DNA of 64,000 nt from Modestobacter sp. VKM Ac-2977 (GCF_026968045.1 NZ_JAPVBQ010000002.1:298933-362932), one strand, 5' to 3'; positions 53,848 to 63,310 are shown, numbered from the stretch's first letter. The notes: generated from the letters alone by a model not told the origin. Translations and numbers: made by a program.

Positions 53848-55358
53848 GCCGGCAGCTGGAGGACGCCGTCGATCCGCCGCGGGATGCTCGTGTGGTCGTC
53901 GGTGAGCTCGGCCGGGAGCACGTCGGCCGGGGCGCCCTGCCAGGTGACCGGGCGGAGGAACCGGCGGATCGCCGAGGTGCCGACCGAGGTGTGCTGGGAG
54001 TTCGTCGACGGCCACGGCCCACCGTGGTGCTGCGCCCAGGACACCGCGACACCGGTCGGGTAGGCGTCGTAGACGATGCGGCCGGCCCGGGTGCGGAGCT
54101 CCTGGGAGACCGCCAGCGGCAGCTGGGTCTCCCCTGCGCCCCGCAGCACCGTGGCGGTGAGCGAGGAGGGCATCTTCGCCAGCGCGGCGAAGAGGTCCGG
54201 CTCGCCGTCGTACCGGGCCACGACCGCGACCGGGCCGAAGACCTCCTCGGTGACCTGCTCGGGCAGCCCGGCGGCCGAGGTGCTCAGCAGCAGCGGCGTC
54301 GCGGCGAAACCGGTGCCGTCGCCCTCGGTGCCACGGGCGACAGCGGTGACCCCCGGCGCCTCGGCGATGGCGGCGGACAGCTTCCCGAACGACGCCGCGA
54401 TGCCCTCGTTGAGCAACACCTGCGGGCTGCTGCCGCGCACCGCCTCGGCCATCGCGTCGACGACCTGGTCCCCCTCCGGACCGGTGGGCACGAGCACCAG
54501 GCCGGGCTTGGTGCAGAACTGACCGGCGCCGAGGGTGAAGGACCCGACGAGCTCCTGCCCGAGCTGGCTGCCGCGCTCGGCGGCGGCCTGCGTGGTGACC
54601 ACCACCGGGTTCAGGCTGCTCAGCTCACCGAAGAACGGGATCGGGTCCGGGCGCTGCTCGATGATCTGCAGCAGCGCCCGGCCGCCGTTCACCGAGCCGG
54701 TGAAGCCGACCGCGCGGATGGCCGGATGGGCGACCAGGGTCGCGCCGGCCTGCAGGCCGTGCACCAGGCCGAGCGTCCCCTCGGGGGCGCCGGCCTCGCG
54801 GGCCGCGGCCACGAACACCTCGAAGACCAGCTGGGAGGTGGCCGGGTGCGAGCCGTGCGCCTTCACCACCACCGGGCAGCCGGCCGCCAGGGCCGAGGCG
54901 GTGTCGCCGCCGGGCACGGAGAAGGCGAGCGGGAAGTTGCTGGCGCCGAAGACGGCGACCGGGCCGATCGGGAGCAGCATCCGGCGCAGGTCCGGGCGCG
55001 GGCCCATGGGGGTGTCACCGGCGTGGTCGATGGTGGCCTCGAGGTAGCTGCCCTCTCCGAGCACCTCGGCGAAGAGCCGCAGCTGGTAGGCGGTGCGGGT
55101 CAGCTCGCCGTTCAGCCGGCCGGTGCCCAGGGCGGTCTCCCGGTCGGCGACGGCGACGACGTCCTCCCGCCGGGCCTCCAGCGCGTCCGCGAGGGCCCGC
55201 AGCAGGCCGGCCCGGCCCTCCCGCCCCATCTCCTCCAGGGCCGGGGCAGCGGCCAGGGCCGCCTCGCACAGCCGGGCCACCTCCTCGGGGGTGGTCTCCT
55301 GCGCGACCACCTCGGCCGCCTGTCCGGTGCGCGGGTCGATGCTCACGACGTCGGTCAT
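53844..55358 (-). CDS. 2,5-dioxovalerate (alpha-ketoglutarate semialdehyde) dehydrogenase
   Basis: A 504-residue aldehyde dehydrogenase oxidising 2-oxoglutarate semialdehyde to 2-oxoglutarate, the last step of hexarate breakdown. The KGSADH subgroup markers are FGASNFPLAFSVPGGDTASA, LAAGCPVVVKAHGSHPATSQ, FTGSVNGGRALLQI and FGELSSLNPVVV with the general base Glu. The catalytic Cys is in GAGQFCTKPG. It uses NAD(P)+. The ATG at 55358 begins MTDVVSIDPRTGQAAEVVAQ. It follows the galactarate/talarate dehydratase gene by 41 bp and overlaps the ATP-grasp gene. Confidence 0.92.
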   Translation of the reverse strand: MTDVVSIDPRTGQAAEVVAQETTPEEVARLCEAALAAAPALEEMGREGRAGLLRALADALEARREDVVAVADRETALGTGRLNGELTRTAYQLRLFAEVLGEGSYLEATIDHAGDTPMGPRPDLRRMLLPIGPVAVFGASNFPLAFSVPGGDTASALAAGCPVVVKAHGSHPATSQLVFEVFVAAAREAGAPEGTLGLVHGLQAGATLVAHPAIRAVGFTGSVNGGRALLQIIEQRPDPIPFFGELSSLNPVVVTTQAAAERGSQLGQELVGSFTLGAGQFCTKPGLVLVPTGPEGDQVVDAMAEAVRGSSPQVLLNEGIAASFGKLSAAIAEAPGVTAVARGTEGDGTGFAATPLLLSTSAAGLPEQVTEEVFGPVAVVARYDGEPDLFAALAKMPSSLTATVLRGAGETQLPLAVSQELRTRAGRIVYDAYPTGVAVSWAQHHGGPWPSTNSQHTSVGTSAIRRFLRPVTWQGAPADVLPAELTDDHTSIPRRIDGVLQLPA

Positions 55359-55399
55359 GGGTGCTCCTGTCGGTTCTGGGGGCGGGTCAGTGGGGCAGG

Positions 55400-56572
55400 T
55401 CAGTGGGGCGCGTCGACGTGGACGCGGTCCACGGTCCAGGCGCGCGCCTGCTCGGTCAGGGTGACACCGAGACCGGGGCGGTCGGACAGGTGCATCCGGC
55501 CGTCGCGGGTCTCCAGTCGCTCGTTGAACAGCGGGTGCAGCCAGTCGAAGTGCTCGACCCACGGCTCGTGCGGGTAGGCCGCGGCCAGGTGCACGTGGAT
55601 CTCCATCGCGAAGTGCGGCGCGATCTGCAGGTTCGCGTCGTCGGCGAGCGCGGCCAGCTTCAGGAACTGCGTGATGCCGCCGATCCGGGGGGCGTCGGGC
55701 TGCAGGATGTCGACCGAGCCGGCCCGGATGAGCTCGCGGTGCTCGGCGACGCTGGTGAGCATCTCCCCGGTGGCGATCGCGGTGTCCAGCGAGCGGGCGA
55801 GCTGGGCGTGCCCCTCGGCGTCGTAGGCGTCCAGCGGCTCCTCGATCCACACCAGGTCGAACTCCTCCAGCCGGCGGCTGACCCGCATGGCCGTGGGCCG
55901 GTCCCACTGCTGGTTGGCGTCGACCATGAACGGCACGCCGTCACCCAGGTGCTCGCGGACGGCGCGCACCCGGCGCAGGTCCTCCGCCGAGTCCGGCAGC
56001 CCGACCTTGATCTTGATGCCGCCGACGCCGCTCTCCAGCGTCCGCGTGGCGTTGTCCTTGACCTGCTCGACCGTCTCGTGCAGGAAGCCGCCGGAGGTGT
56101 TGTAGCAACGCACCGAGTCGCGGTGCGCGCCCAGCAGCTTGGCCAGGGGCAGCCCGGCGCGCTTGGCCTTGAGGTCCCACAGCGCCACGTCGATCGCGGC
56201 GATCGCCTGCGTCGAGGCCCCGCTGCGGCCGACCGACGCCCCCGCCCAGACCAGCTTGGTCCACAGCCGGGCGATGTCGTTGGGGTCCTCGCCGATCAGG
56301 CCGGGGGCGACCTCCCGGGCATGGGCGAACTGGGCGGGCCCGCCGGCCCGCTTGGAGTAGCTGAACCCCACGCCCTCGTGGCCGGCCTCGGTACGGATCT
56401 CGGCGAACAGGAACGCGACCTCGGTCATCGGCCGCTGCCGGCCGGTGAACACCTTCGCGTCGCTGATCGGGTTGGGCAGCGGCAGCGTGACCGAGGAGAG
56501 GGAGATCGACTCGATCCGGTCCAGGACGGCCGGGGCGGAGGTGGTCGGGGTCGGGGCGGATGTCGTCGTCAT
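55400..56572 (-). CDS. Enolase-superfamily dehydratase, L-talarate/galactarate type
   Basis: A 390-residue mandelate racemase/muconate lactonising enzyme. The capping domain starts VLDRIESISLSSVTLPLPNP, and the barrel has AIAAIDVALWDLKAKRAGLP, the general-base KxK in GGIKIKVGLP, metal ligands in FMVDANQQWD and WIEEPLDAYD, and the other base in APHFAMEIHVHLAAAYP. The KxK/His pair and HFAMEIHVHL match talarate/galactarate dehydratase. It dehydrates meso-galactarate (and talarate) to 5-keto-4-deoxy-glucarate. An ATG at 56587 is also in frame. It follows gudD by 20 bp. Confidence 0.87.
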   Translation of the reverse strand: MTTTSAPTPTTSAPAVLDRIESISLSSVTLPLPNPISDAKVFTGRQRPMTEVAFLFAEIRTEAGHEGVGFSYSKRAGGPAQFAHAREVAPGLIGEDPNDIARLWTKLVWAGASVGRSGASTQAIAAIDVALWDLKAKRAGLPLAKLLGAHRDSVRCYNTSGGFLHETVEQVKDNATRTLESGVGGIKIKVGLPDSAEDLRRVRAVREHLGDGVPFMVDANQQWDRPTAMRVSRRLEEFDLVWIEEPLDAYDAEGHAQLARSLDTAIATGEMLTSVAEHRELIRAGSVDILQPDAPRIGGITQFLKLAALADDANLQIAPHFAMEIHVHLAAAYPHEPWVEHFDWLHPLFNERLETRDGRMHLSDRPGLGVTLTEQARAWTVDRVHVDAPH

Positions 56573-56592
56573 GTCAGCTCCAGGCATCGGGG

Positions 56593-57924
56593 TCAGCGCA
56601 CCAGGCAGGGACGCTTGGGGTCGAAGCCCCAGTCGGGCACGAGGTACTGCATGGCGACCGCGTCGTCCCGGGCGCCGAGCCCGTGCTCGCGGTAGAGCTC
56701 GTGGGCCGCGGCCAGGGCGTCCCGGTCCAGCTCGACGCCGAGCCCCGGCGCGGTGGGGACGGCGATCGCCCCGTCCCGGATCTGCAACGGCGACCGGGTG
56801 AGCGCCTGGCCGTCCTGCCAGATCCAGTGGGTGTCCAGCGCGGTGATCTCCCCCGGCGCGGCAGCCCCGACCTGGGTGAACATCGCCAGCGAGATGTCGA
56901 AGTGGTTGTTGGAGTGCGATCCCCAGGTCAGGCCGAAGTCGGCGCACAGCTGGGCCACCCGCACCGAACCGCGCATGGTCCAGAAGTGCGGGTCGGCCAG
57001 CGGGATGTCCACGGCGTGCGACCGGACGGCGTGTGCCATCTGCCGCCAGTCGGTGGCGATCATGTTGGTGGCCGTCGGCAGCCCGGTGGCCTGCCGGAAC
57101 TCCGCCATGACCTCCCGCCCGGAGAAGCCGCCCTCGGCCCCGACCGGGTCCTCGGCGTAGGCGAGCACCCCGTGCAGGTCGCCGAGCAGCCGGACGGCGT
57201 CGGCGAGCAGCCAGCCCCCGTTGGGGTCCAGCGTGATCCGGGCGTCGGGGAACCGCTGCGCCAGTGCGCGGACGGCGGCGACCTCCTGCTCGCCGGCGAG
57301 CACGCCGCCCTTGAGCTTGAAGTCGGTGAAGCCGTAGCGGGCCTGGGCCGCCTCGGCCAGGGCGACGACCGCCTCGGGGGTGAGCGCGGGCTCCCGACGG
57401 AGCCGCTCCCAGTCGTCGGCCGGGGTCGGCTCGGCGACGTAGGGCAGGTCGGTCGCCGTCCGGTCCCCGACGTAGAAGAGGTAGCCCAGCATCGGCACCG
57501 CGTCGCGCTGCTGCCCGTCGCCCAGCAGCTCGGCGACCGGGACCCCCAGGTGCTGCCCGAGCAGGTCCAGCAGCGCGGACTCCAGCCCGGTCACCGCGTG
57601 GACGGTCGTCCGGAGGTCGAAGGTCTGCAGACCCCGGCCGCCGGCGTCCCGGTCGGCGAAGGTGTCCGCGACCGAGCGGAGCAGCCGGCCGAAGGCGGCC
57701 ACCGGCCGGCCGACGAGCAGCGGGCCCGCGTCGGCCACCGTCCGCCGGATGTCCTCACCGCCGGGCACCTCCCCCACGCCTTCGCGGCCCTCGCTGTCGG
57801 TGACGATCACGATGTTGCGGGTGAAGAACGGGCCGTGCGCGCCGCTGAGGTTCAGCAGCATGCTGTCGTGCCCGGCGACGGGCACCACCTCGACGCGGGC
57901 GACGGTCGGCGTGGTGCCGGTCAT
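56593..57924 (-). CDS. gudD: Glucarate dehydratase
   Basis: A 443-residue enolase-superfamily dehydratase converting D-glucarate (and L-idarate) to 5-keto-4-deoxy-D-glucarate. Seen are [20 protein letters not shown] at the N terminus and [33 protein letters not shown] carries the KxK base, [15 protein letters not shown] and [13 protein letters not shown] carry metal ligands, and [20 protein letters not shown] carries the His base. The C terminus has [20 protein letters not shown]. All match GudD, including length. It lies 48 bp after kdgD, and both 5-keto-4-deoxyglucarate-forming enzymes feed KdgD. Confidence 0.95.
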   Translation of the reverse strand: MTGTTPTVARVEVVPVAGHDSMLLNLSGAHGPFFTRNIVIVTDSEGREGVGEVPGGEDIRRTVADAGPLLVGRPVAAFGRLLRSVADTFADRDAGGRGLQTFDLRTTVHAVTGLESALLDLLGQHLGVPVAELLGDGQQRDAVPMLGYLFYVGDRTATDLPYVAEPTPADDWERLRREPALTPEAVVALAEAAQARYGFTDFKLKGGVLAGEQEVAAVRALAQRFPDARITLDPNGGWLLADAVRLLGDLHGVLAYAEDPVGAEGGFSGREVMAEFRQATGLPTATNMIATDWRQMAHAVRSHAVDIPLADPHFWTMRGSVRVAQLCADFGLTWGSHSNNHFDISLAMFTQVGAAAPGEITALDTHWIWQDGQALTRSPLQIRDGAIAVPTAPGLGVELDRDALAAAHELYREHGLGARDDAVAMQYLVPDWGFDPKRPCLVR

Positions 57925-57972
57925 CGGGTTCCTCTCAGCAGACGGCGGGCAGCGGGTCCGGGAGACCGGGGT

Positions 57973-58887
57973 TCAGGAGAGCTTGGAGACCAGCGTGGTC
58001 AGCTCGCCGAGCTCGGCCTCGGTCAGGTCGGTGAGCGGCGGGCGCACCCGGCCGCCGTCCCGGCCCACCGCGGTGAGACCGGCCTTCACGATCGAGACCG
58101 CGTAGCCGCGGGCCCGGTCGCGGATGTCCAGGTACGGGAGGACGAAGTCGTTGAGCATCCCGTACACCGCCACGCGGTCCTGCGCGCGGACGGCGGCGTA
58201 GAACCGGAGCGCGAACTCGGGCACGAAGTTGTACAGCGCCGAGGAGTACGTGCTCACGCCCAGCTGCAGCAGCGGGAGCGCGAACGTCTCGGCGGTGGGG
58301 AGGCCACCGACGTAGATGAGCCGGTCGCCGACCTTGGCGTAGGTGCGGGTCATCTGCTCGATGTCGCCGACGCCGTCCTTGAGCCCGATGAGGTTGGGGT
58401 TCCGGTCGGCGAGCTCGGCGACGGCGCCGTCGGTGAGCACGGCGTTGGCCCGGCTGTAGACGACCACACCGAGGTCGGTGGCCCGGCAGACGGCGCTGAC
58501 GTGCTCGACCAGACCGGCCTGGCTGGCCTCGGTGAGGTAGGGCGGGAAGAGCAGCAGGCCGTCTGCGCCGGCGGCCTGGGCGGCCTGGGCCTGGGCGATC
58601 GAGACGGCGGTGCCGCCGGTGGCCGGGGCGATGACGGGCACCCGGCCGGCCACCTCGTCGACGGCCACCCGGACCACCCGGTCGATCTCGGCGGGGGTGA
58701 GCGAGAAGCCCTCCCCGGTGCCGCCCGCGGCGAAGAGGCCGGCCACGTCGAAGCTCGACTGCCAGGCCAGGTGCTCGCGGTAGCGGGGTTCGTCGAACTG
58801 CAGCTCGGCGTCGAAGTGGGTGACCGGGAAGGACAGCAGACCGGACTTCAGCCGGTCAGCGAGAGCATCCGGGGGCAGCAGCGTCAC
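57973..58887 (-). CDS. kdgD: 5-dehydro-4-deoxyglucarate dehydratase
   Basis: A 304-residue class I aldolase-fold enzyme that dehydrates and decarboxylates 5-keto-4-deoxy-D-glucarate to 2,5-dioxopentanoate. [20 protein letters not shown] and [20 protein letters not shown] are family-specific. The Schiff-base Lys lies in [10 protein letters not shown] and the catalytic Tyr in [10 protein letters not shown]. It is the first gene of the nine-gene leftward run, with a GTG start at 58887. It is under the mirrored promoter module at 58957-59011. The product is passed to the semialdehyde dehydrogenase. Confidence 0.94.
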   Translation of the reverse strand: MTLLPPDALADRLKSGLLSFPVTHFDAELQFDEPRYREHLAWQSSFDVAGLFAAGGTGEGFSLTPAEIDRVVRVAVDEVAGRVPVIAPATGGTAVSIAQAQAAQAAGADGLLLFPPYLTEASQAGLVEHVSAVCRATDLGVVVYSRANAVLTDGAVAELADRNPNLIGLKDGVGDIEQMTRTYAKVGDRLIYVGGLPTAETFALPLLQLGVSTYSSALYNFVPEFALRFYAAVRAQDRVAVYGMLNDFVLPYLDIRDRARGYAVSIVKAGLTAVGRDGGRVRPPLTDLTEAELGELTTLVSKLS

Positions 58888-58956
58888 AGGTCGTGTCCTT
58901 GGGTTCGACGGGTCCGCGCACTGGTCGACCGGAGGTCGCGGGCGGTGGTCGACGTC

Positions 58957-59011
58957 ACCCTAGAAACGGCTGGCGATGCCTGTCCAAGAGCAGTTCCGCA
59001 TCGCTCGATGC
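58957..59011 (-). promoter_or_regulatory. kdgD promoter/operator, mirror copy of the tctC module
   Basis: On the minus strand, a perfect palindromic box GCATCGAGCGATGC (59011-58998) is followed by 10 bp. TTGGACAGGCAT (58987-58976) comes next, then TAGGGT (58962-58957), a plausible -10 with a 19-bp spacer to TTGGAC. The tctC module has the same boxes at the same distances. A LysR-type regulator encoded between them is the expected binder. Confidence 0.75.
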
Positions 59012-59021
59012 GCGCAGGGCA

Positions 59022-59915
59022 TCATGAAAGCGCTTGCCCGCCCGCCAGGACGTCCAGCGCGCGCCACAGCGCCGGGTTCTTCGACTCCCGAGCCCAGAGC
59101 AGGTGCAGCTCGACCGGCTCGGGCACCGGGGTCTCCAGGCGCACGAGCCCGACCCCCGCGATGGTCAGCCCGGCTGCCGACTCCGGGACGAACGCGATCC
59201 CCCGGCCGGCGGCGACGAGCCAGAGCATGGTGAGCACCTGACTGACGGTGTGCACCGCGTTCTCCGAGGCTGCCGGCACCAACCCGACCACCAGGTCGTA
59301 GAAGTACCGCGCCTGGGTCGGCGAGTGCATCACCACCGGCTCACCGGCCAGGTCGGCCGCGGTGACCGACCGGTCCAGTGCGAGCAGCCGGTGCCCCAGC
59401 GGGGCGGCGACCAGCAGGGACTCGCAGTGCAGCAGCCGGGAGCCGAACCGCTCGGCGTCGAACGGCGGCCGGGCCAGCCCGAGGTCGATCTCCTCGGCCA
59501 GCAGGCCCGCCACCTGCTCCCTGGTCACCATCTCGGCGAGGTCGACGTCCACGTCGGGCAGGGCGGCACCCAGGTCGTCGAGCAGCCGGCCGAGCACGCC
59601 GTAGGCGGACGCCGCGGTGAAGCCGATCCGCAGCACGCCACTGGACCCGGAGGAGACCCGGCGCGCCAGCTCCGGCGCGACGTCGGCCAGGGTGAGCAGT
59701 CGGCGGGCCTCGACCAGGAAGACCTCACCGGCGGCGGTGAGGTCGACCCGCCGGTTGTCCCGCTCGAGCAGCTGCGCGCCGACGACCCGCTCCAGCTTCT
59801 GGATCTGCCGGCTGAGCGGTGGCTGGGTCATCTGGAGCCGCTCCGCCGCGCGACCGAAGTGGAGCTCCTCGGCGACGGCGACGAAACCGCGGAGCTGCTC
59901 CAAGGTGAACGCCAT
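59022..59915 (-). CDS. LysR family regulator of the hexarate/tct locus
   Basis: A 297-residue LysR protein. The N-terminal helix-turn-helix has AVAEELHFGRAAERLQMTQP, PLSRQIQKLERVVGAQLLER. The effector domain (about 90-290) has IGFTAASAYGVLGRLLDDLG and VAAGRGIAFVPESAAGL. LysR proteins are tetramers that bind upstream of promoters and activate with a small-molecule inducer. It lies between the kdgD run and tctCBA, and identical operator modules flank it on both sides, one next to its own start. It probably induces uptake and breakdown together and regulates itself. A hexarate or intermediate is the likely inducer. Confidence 0.9.
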   Translation of the reverse strand: MAFTLEQLRGFVAVAEELHFGRAAERLQMTQPPLSRQIQKLERVVGAQLLERDNRRVDLTAAGEVFLVEARRLLTLADVAPELARRVSSGSSGVLRIGFTAASAYGVLGRLLDDLGAALPDVDVDLAEMVTREQVAGLLAEEIDLGLARPPFDAERFGSRLLHCESLLVAAPLGHRLLALDRSVTAADLAGEPVVMHSPTQARYFYDLVVGLVPAASENAVHTVSQVLTMLWLVAAGRGIAFVPESAAGLTIAGVGLVRLETPVPEPVELHLLWARESKNPALWRALDVLAGGQALS

Positions 59916-59924
59916 GCAGCCAAG

Positions 59925-59979
59925 GTATCAATCAATGCCGCAATGGATTTGGACAGGCATGAGCGGGCGTTCCTACTCT
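59925..59979 (+). promoter_or_regulatory. tctC promoter/operator module
   Basis: GTATCAATCAATGC (59925-59938), 10 bp, TTGGACAGGCAT (59949-59960) and TACTCT (59974-59979) reproduce the kdgD module's order and spacing. The operator box starts 10 bp from the lysR start codon, so lysR itself is probably controlled from here as well. Confidence 0.75.
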
Positions 59980-60056
59980 TCGGTCGTCCCCGCGTTCGTG
60001 ACGGCACTCACAGCACCCCAGGCCGGACCGACGGCTTCTCGAAGAGGAGAACCACC

Positions 60057-61067
60057 ATGACCACGAACCACCGCGCCCGTCGTTGGGCTCTGTCCGGCGC
60101 CGGACTCACCCTGGCCCTCTCCCTCACCGCCTGCGGGGGGAACGTCGGCGGCGGGTCGGACTCCGACGAAGAGTTCCCGGGCGGCGACCCGATCACGATG
60201 CTGGTCGGGCAGGACCCCGGCGGCAGCACCGACCTGATCGCCCGCGCGGCGGCCGACGGCCTCTCCGACGAGCTCGGCGTCCCGGTGACCGTGGAGAACC
60301 GGCCCGGCGCCAACGGTGCGCTGGCCGCCCAGCAGCTGGCCGGCGAGGACCCGGACGGCCACACCCTGATGGTCTACAACGGCAGCCTGGCCTACATCAC
60401 CCCGCTCGCGGTGGGCGAGGGCGAGGCCCCCGACATCGCCGACTTCGACATCGTCACGGGCCTCTCCCTGGACGACTACGTCCTGGTGACCGCGCCGGGC
60501 TCCGGCTTCAGCTCGGTCGAGGACCTGGCCGCGGCCGGTCGCCCGATCACCTTCGGCACCACCGGGGTGGGCACCGGCAGCCAGCTGTCCCAGGAGCTGC
60601 TGTTCGCCCAGGCCGACATCGACGCCACCGCCGTCCCGTTCGACGGCGGTTCGCCCACGCTGACCGCCGTGCTCGGCGGGCAGGTGGACGTCGGCTCCGT
60701 CCAGCTCGGTGAGGCCATCGAGCAGATCGAGTCCGGCGGCCTCACCCCGATCGTGACCTTCGCCGAGGAGCGTCCGAGCTACCTGCCCGACACCCCGACC
60801 GCGGTCGAGGCCGGCTACGACGTGCCGGTGCAGCAGTCGCGCGCTGTCTTCGCCCCCCAGGGCGTGCCGGACGACGTCATGCAGACGCTGCGCGACGGTT
60901 TCGAGGCCGCGTTCGAGACCGAGGCCTACCAGCAGCTCAACGAGGACAACCTGCTCACCCCCCTCGAGGTCGACGGTGAGGAGATCCGGGAGCGGTGGAC
61001 CGAGAACCTGGACAACTACCGTGCCGTGGTCGAGGAGTACGGCATCGACCTCGGTGGAGATGCGTGA
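60057..61067 (+). CDS. tctC: Tripartite tricarboxylate transporter binding protein
   Basis: A 336-residue exported lipoprotein. The signal segment RRWALSGAGLTLALSLTAC has its lipobox Cys near residue 26. The mature TctC/Bug fold has PITMLVGQDPGGSTDLIARA, VTVENRPGANGALAAQQLAG and TFGTTGVGTGSQLSQELLFA followed by FDGGSPTLTAVLGGQVDVG. It binds a di- or tricarboxylate outside the membrane and hands it to TctAB. GAGGAGAACC precedes the ATG at 60057. Its position next to the hexarate genes suggests glucarate/galactarate as ligand, by inference. Confidence 0.92.
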   Translation: MTTNHRARRWALSGAGLTLALSLTACGGNVGGGSDSDEEFPGGDPITMLVGQDPGGSTDLIARAAADGLSDELGVPVTVENRPGANGALAAQQLAGEDPDGHTLMVYNGSLAYITPLAVGEGEAPDIADFDIVTGLSLDDYVLVTAPGSGFSSVEDLAAAGRPITFGTTGVGTGSQLSQELLFAQADIDATAVPFDGGSPTLTAVLGGQVDVGSVQLGEAIEQIESGGLTPIVTFAEERPSYLPDTPTAVEAGYDVPVQQSRAVFAPQGVPDDVMQTLRDGFEAAFETEAYQQLNEDNLLTPLEVDGEEIRERWTENLDNYRAVVEEYGIDLGGDA

Positions 61068-61137
61068 TCCTCGGGTCCCCGATGGTCCGGGACGCGACCT
61101 GCGTCCCGACGACCCCGAGCAGGAGCGAGGAGAACTC

Positions 61138-61770
61138 GTGAGCTCTGCGCACGACGGGGCGCACACCCCGGGGAGCCCCGGCGGCCGCACGGCCGCCGGG
61201 GCCACCCCCCAGGGGAACGTGGCCCCCCACCCGACCGACACCGCACCCGCGACCACCGACACCCCCTCGACGCTGCACGACCTCGAGGACCTGACGCAGG
61301 AGGTCGAGGAGGAGGCCGAGCACCGCCCGCCACCGGCCGGCCCGGCCACGAACCTGGTGATCGCGGCGCTCGTGGTCGCACTGGGGGCGGCTGCGGCCGT
61401 CGGCGCCCTGGCGCTCGGCGCCGGCACCGCCCGCACGCCGGGACCGGGCATCTGGCCCTTGATCCTCGGCGTGCTGCTGGTCGTGCTGGGTGTAGGACTG
61501 GCGGCCACCGCCCGCCGGACCAGCGACACCGAGCAGTTCTCGAGGTCGTCCTGGCTGGTCCTCGCCGGGCTGGCCACGATGCTCGTCTTCGTCGCCCTCA
61601 TCGGCACCATCGGCTTCGAGATCCCTGCCGTGCTGCTGGCCTTCGTCTGGCTCCGCTTCCTGGGCGGCGAGAGCTGGCGGACGTCCGCCATCGTCAGCAT
61701 CGCCGTGGTGGTCGCCTTCTACCTCGTCTTCGTCGCGGCCCTCTCGGTCCCCGTCCCGCACCTCTTCTGA
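61138..61770 (+). CDS. tctB: Tripartite tricarboxylate transporter small membrane subunit
   Basis: A 210-residue protein. An unusually long hydrophilic N-terminal region (about 65 residues, Pro/Thr-rich then DLEDLTQEVEEEAEH) precedes four membrane helices: NLVIAALVVALGAAAAVGAL, IWPLILGVLLVVLGVGLAA, SSWLVLAGLATMLVFVALIG and TSAIVSIAVVVAFYLVFVAA. The helix pattern and TPGPGIWPLILG fit TctB. GAGCGAGGAGAAC precedes the GTG at 61138. An ATG at 61060 overlaps tctC and would add an unconserved leader. Confidence 0.85.
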   Translation: MSSAHDGAHTPGSPGGRTAAGATPQGNVAPHPTDTAPATTDTPSTLHDLEDLTQEVEEEAEHRPPPAGPATNLVIAALVVALGAAAAVGALALGAGTARTPGPGIWPLILGVLLVVLGVGLAATARRTSDTEQFSRSSWLVLAGLATMLVFVALIGTIGFEIPAVLLAFVWLRFLGGESWRTSAIVSIAVVVAFYLVFVAALSVPVPHLF

Positions 61771-61780
61771 GGAGAGTCCG

Positions 61781-63310
61781 TTGGACCTCGCCCCGGTGCT
61801 CGACGGCTTCGCCGTCGTCCTGGAACCGACCAATCTGCTCTACTGCCTGATCGGCGTCGTCGTCGGGATGCTGGTCGGCGTGCTGCCGGGCCTCGGCCCC
61901 GCCGCCACCATCGCGATCCTGCTGCCGATCACCATCGGCATCGAGCCGGTGACCGCGATCATCATGCTGGCCGGCATCTTCTACGGCGCCCAGTACGGCG
62001 GCACGATCACCTCCGTCCTGCTCAAGCTGCCGGGCGAGGCGTCGTCGGTGGTCACCGTCTTCGACGGCTACGCCATGGCCCGCCAGGGCCGGGCGGGGAC
62101 CGCGCTCGGGATCGCGGCGATCGGCTCGTTCGCCGGCGGCACGATCTCGATCGTCGCCCTGTCCTTCCTGGCTCCGCTCGTGGCCAGCTTCGCGCTGGAC
62201 TTCGGGCCGCCGGAGTACACCGCCCTGGCGCTGCTCGGCATCCTGCTGGTCGCCACCGTCAGCAGTGGCAGCCGGCTCAAGGCGGTCGTCGCGGCCTGTG
62301 TCGGCCTGCTGCTCGCCACGGTCGGCCGCGACGGCTTCACCGCCACCGAGCGGTTCACCTTCGGCAACCTGAACCTGGCCGACGGCCTGGACTTCGTGCC
62401 GATCGCGATGGGCCTCTTCGGTCTCGGCGAGATCCTCTACAACCTGGAGCAGCGGCACAACGCCACCCAGGCGCCGACCAAGGTCGCCAACGTCTGGCCC
62501 TCCCGCCAGGACCTGCGCCAGTCCTCGGGCGCGATCGGCCGCGGGTCGGTGATCGGCTTCTTCCTCGGCATCCTCCCCGGGGGTGGTGCGACCCTCTCCT
62601 CGCTCGCCGCCTACGCGGTGGAGAAGCGGCGCTCCAAGACGCCGGAGCGCTTCGGCAAGGGGGCGGTCGAGGGCGTGGCCGGGCCCGAGACGGCGAACAA
62701 CGCCGCCGCGACGTCGTCCTTCATCCCGCTGCTCACGCTGGGCATCCCGGCCAACGCGACCATGGCGGTGATCTTCGGCGCCCTGCTGGTGGTGGGGGTC
62801 ACCCCCGGCCCGCAGCTGGTCACCGAGGAGCCGGAGCTGTTCTGGGGCGTCGTCAACTCGATGTACATCGGCAACATCCTGTTGCTGATCATGAGCATCC
62901 CGCTGGTCGGGCTGTTCGTGAAGATCCTCCGGGTGCGGCCGGCCATCCTGGCGCCGATCACCGTGCTCATCACGTTGATCGGCGTCTACACGGTCAACAA
63001 CAGCGTCTTCGACATCGTGCTGGTCATCGTCTTCGGCGTGCTCGGCTACCTGATGAAGAAGGCCGGCTTCGACCCCGGCCCGCTGTTGCTGGCCTTCGTG
63101 CTGGGTGCTCTGCTGGAGGACGGGTTGCGCCGTTCGCTGCTGATCTTCGACGGCGACGCGACCGGCTTCTTCACCCGTCCCATCTCCGGCACCCTGCTCG
63201 TCGTCTTCCTGGTCGTGGCGGTGTACCCCTTCGTGGCGAGCCTGCGGAGCCGCCGGCGGCAGGAGCCGGCCCAGGACACCTCCGACCCGAACACCAAGGA
63301 GCTCGTGTGA
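61781..63310 (+). CDS. tctA: Tripartite tricarboxylate transporter large membrane subunit
   Basis: A 509-residue permease with 11-12 hydrophobic segments. LVGVLPGLGPAATIAILLPI, FYGAQYGGTITSVLLKLPGE and GFFLGILPGGGATLSSLAAY, the two matching loops of TctA, are clear, with AAATSSFIPLLTLGIPANAT between. It is the main proton- or sodium-coupled channel. Translation begins at a rare TTG (61781), with GAGGAGAG upstream. The stop overlaps the GTG of the universal stress protein gene. Confidence 0.93.
   Translation: MDLAPVLDGFAVVLEPTNLLYCLIGVVVGMLVGVLPGLGPAATIAILLPITIGIEPVTAIIMLAGIFYGAQYGGTITSVLLKLPGEASSVVTVFDGYAMARQGRAGTALGIAAIGSFAGGTISIVALSFLAPLVASFALDFGPPEYTALALLGILLVATVSSGSRLKAVVAACVGLLLATVGRDGFTATERFTFGNLNLADGLDFVPIAMGLFGLGEILYNLEQRHNATQAPTKVANVWPSRQDLRQSSGAIGRGSVIGFFLGILPGGGATLSSLAAYAVEKRRSKTPERFGKGAVEGVAGPETANNAAATSSFIPLLTLGIPANATMAVIFGALLVVGVTPGPQLVTEEPELFWGVVNSMYIGNILLLIMSIPLVGLFVKILRVRPAILAPITVLITLIGVYTVNNSVFDIVLVIVFGVLGYLMKKAGFDPGPLLLAFVLGALLEDGLRRSLLIFDGDATGFFTRPISGTLLVVFLVVAVYPFVASLRSRRRQEPAQDTSDPNTKELV

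Noticed and set aside
56560-59241. 893-residue plus-strand open frame across gudD and kdgD
   Set aside because: It is antisense to two enzymes with intact active sites and is compositionally typical of a shadow frame.
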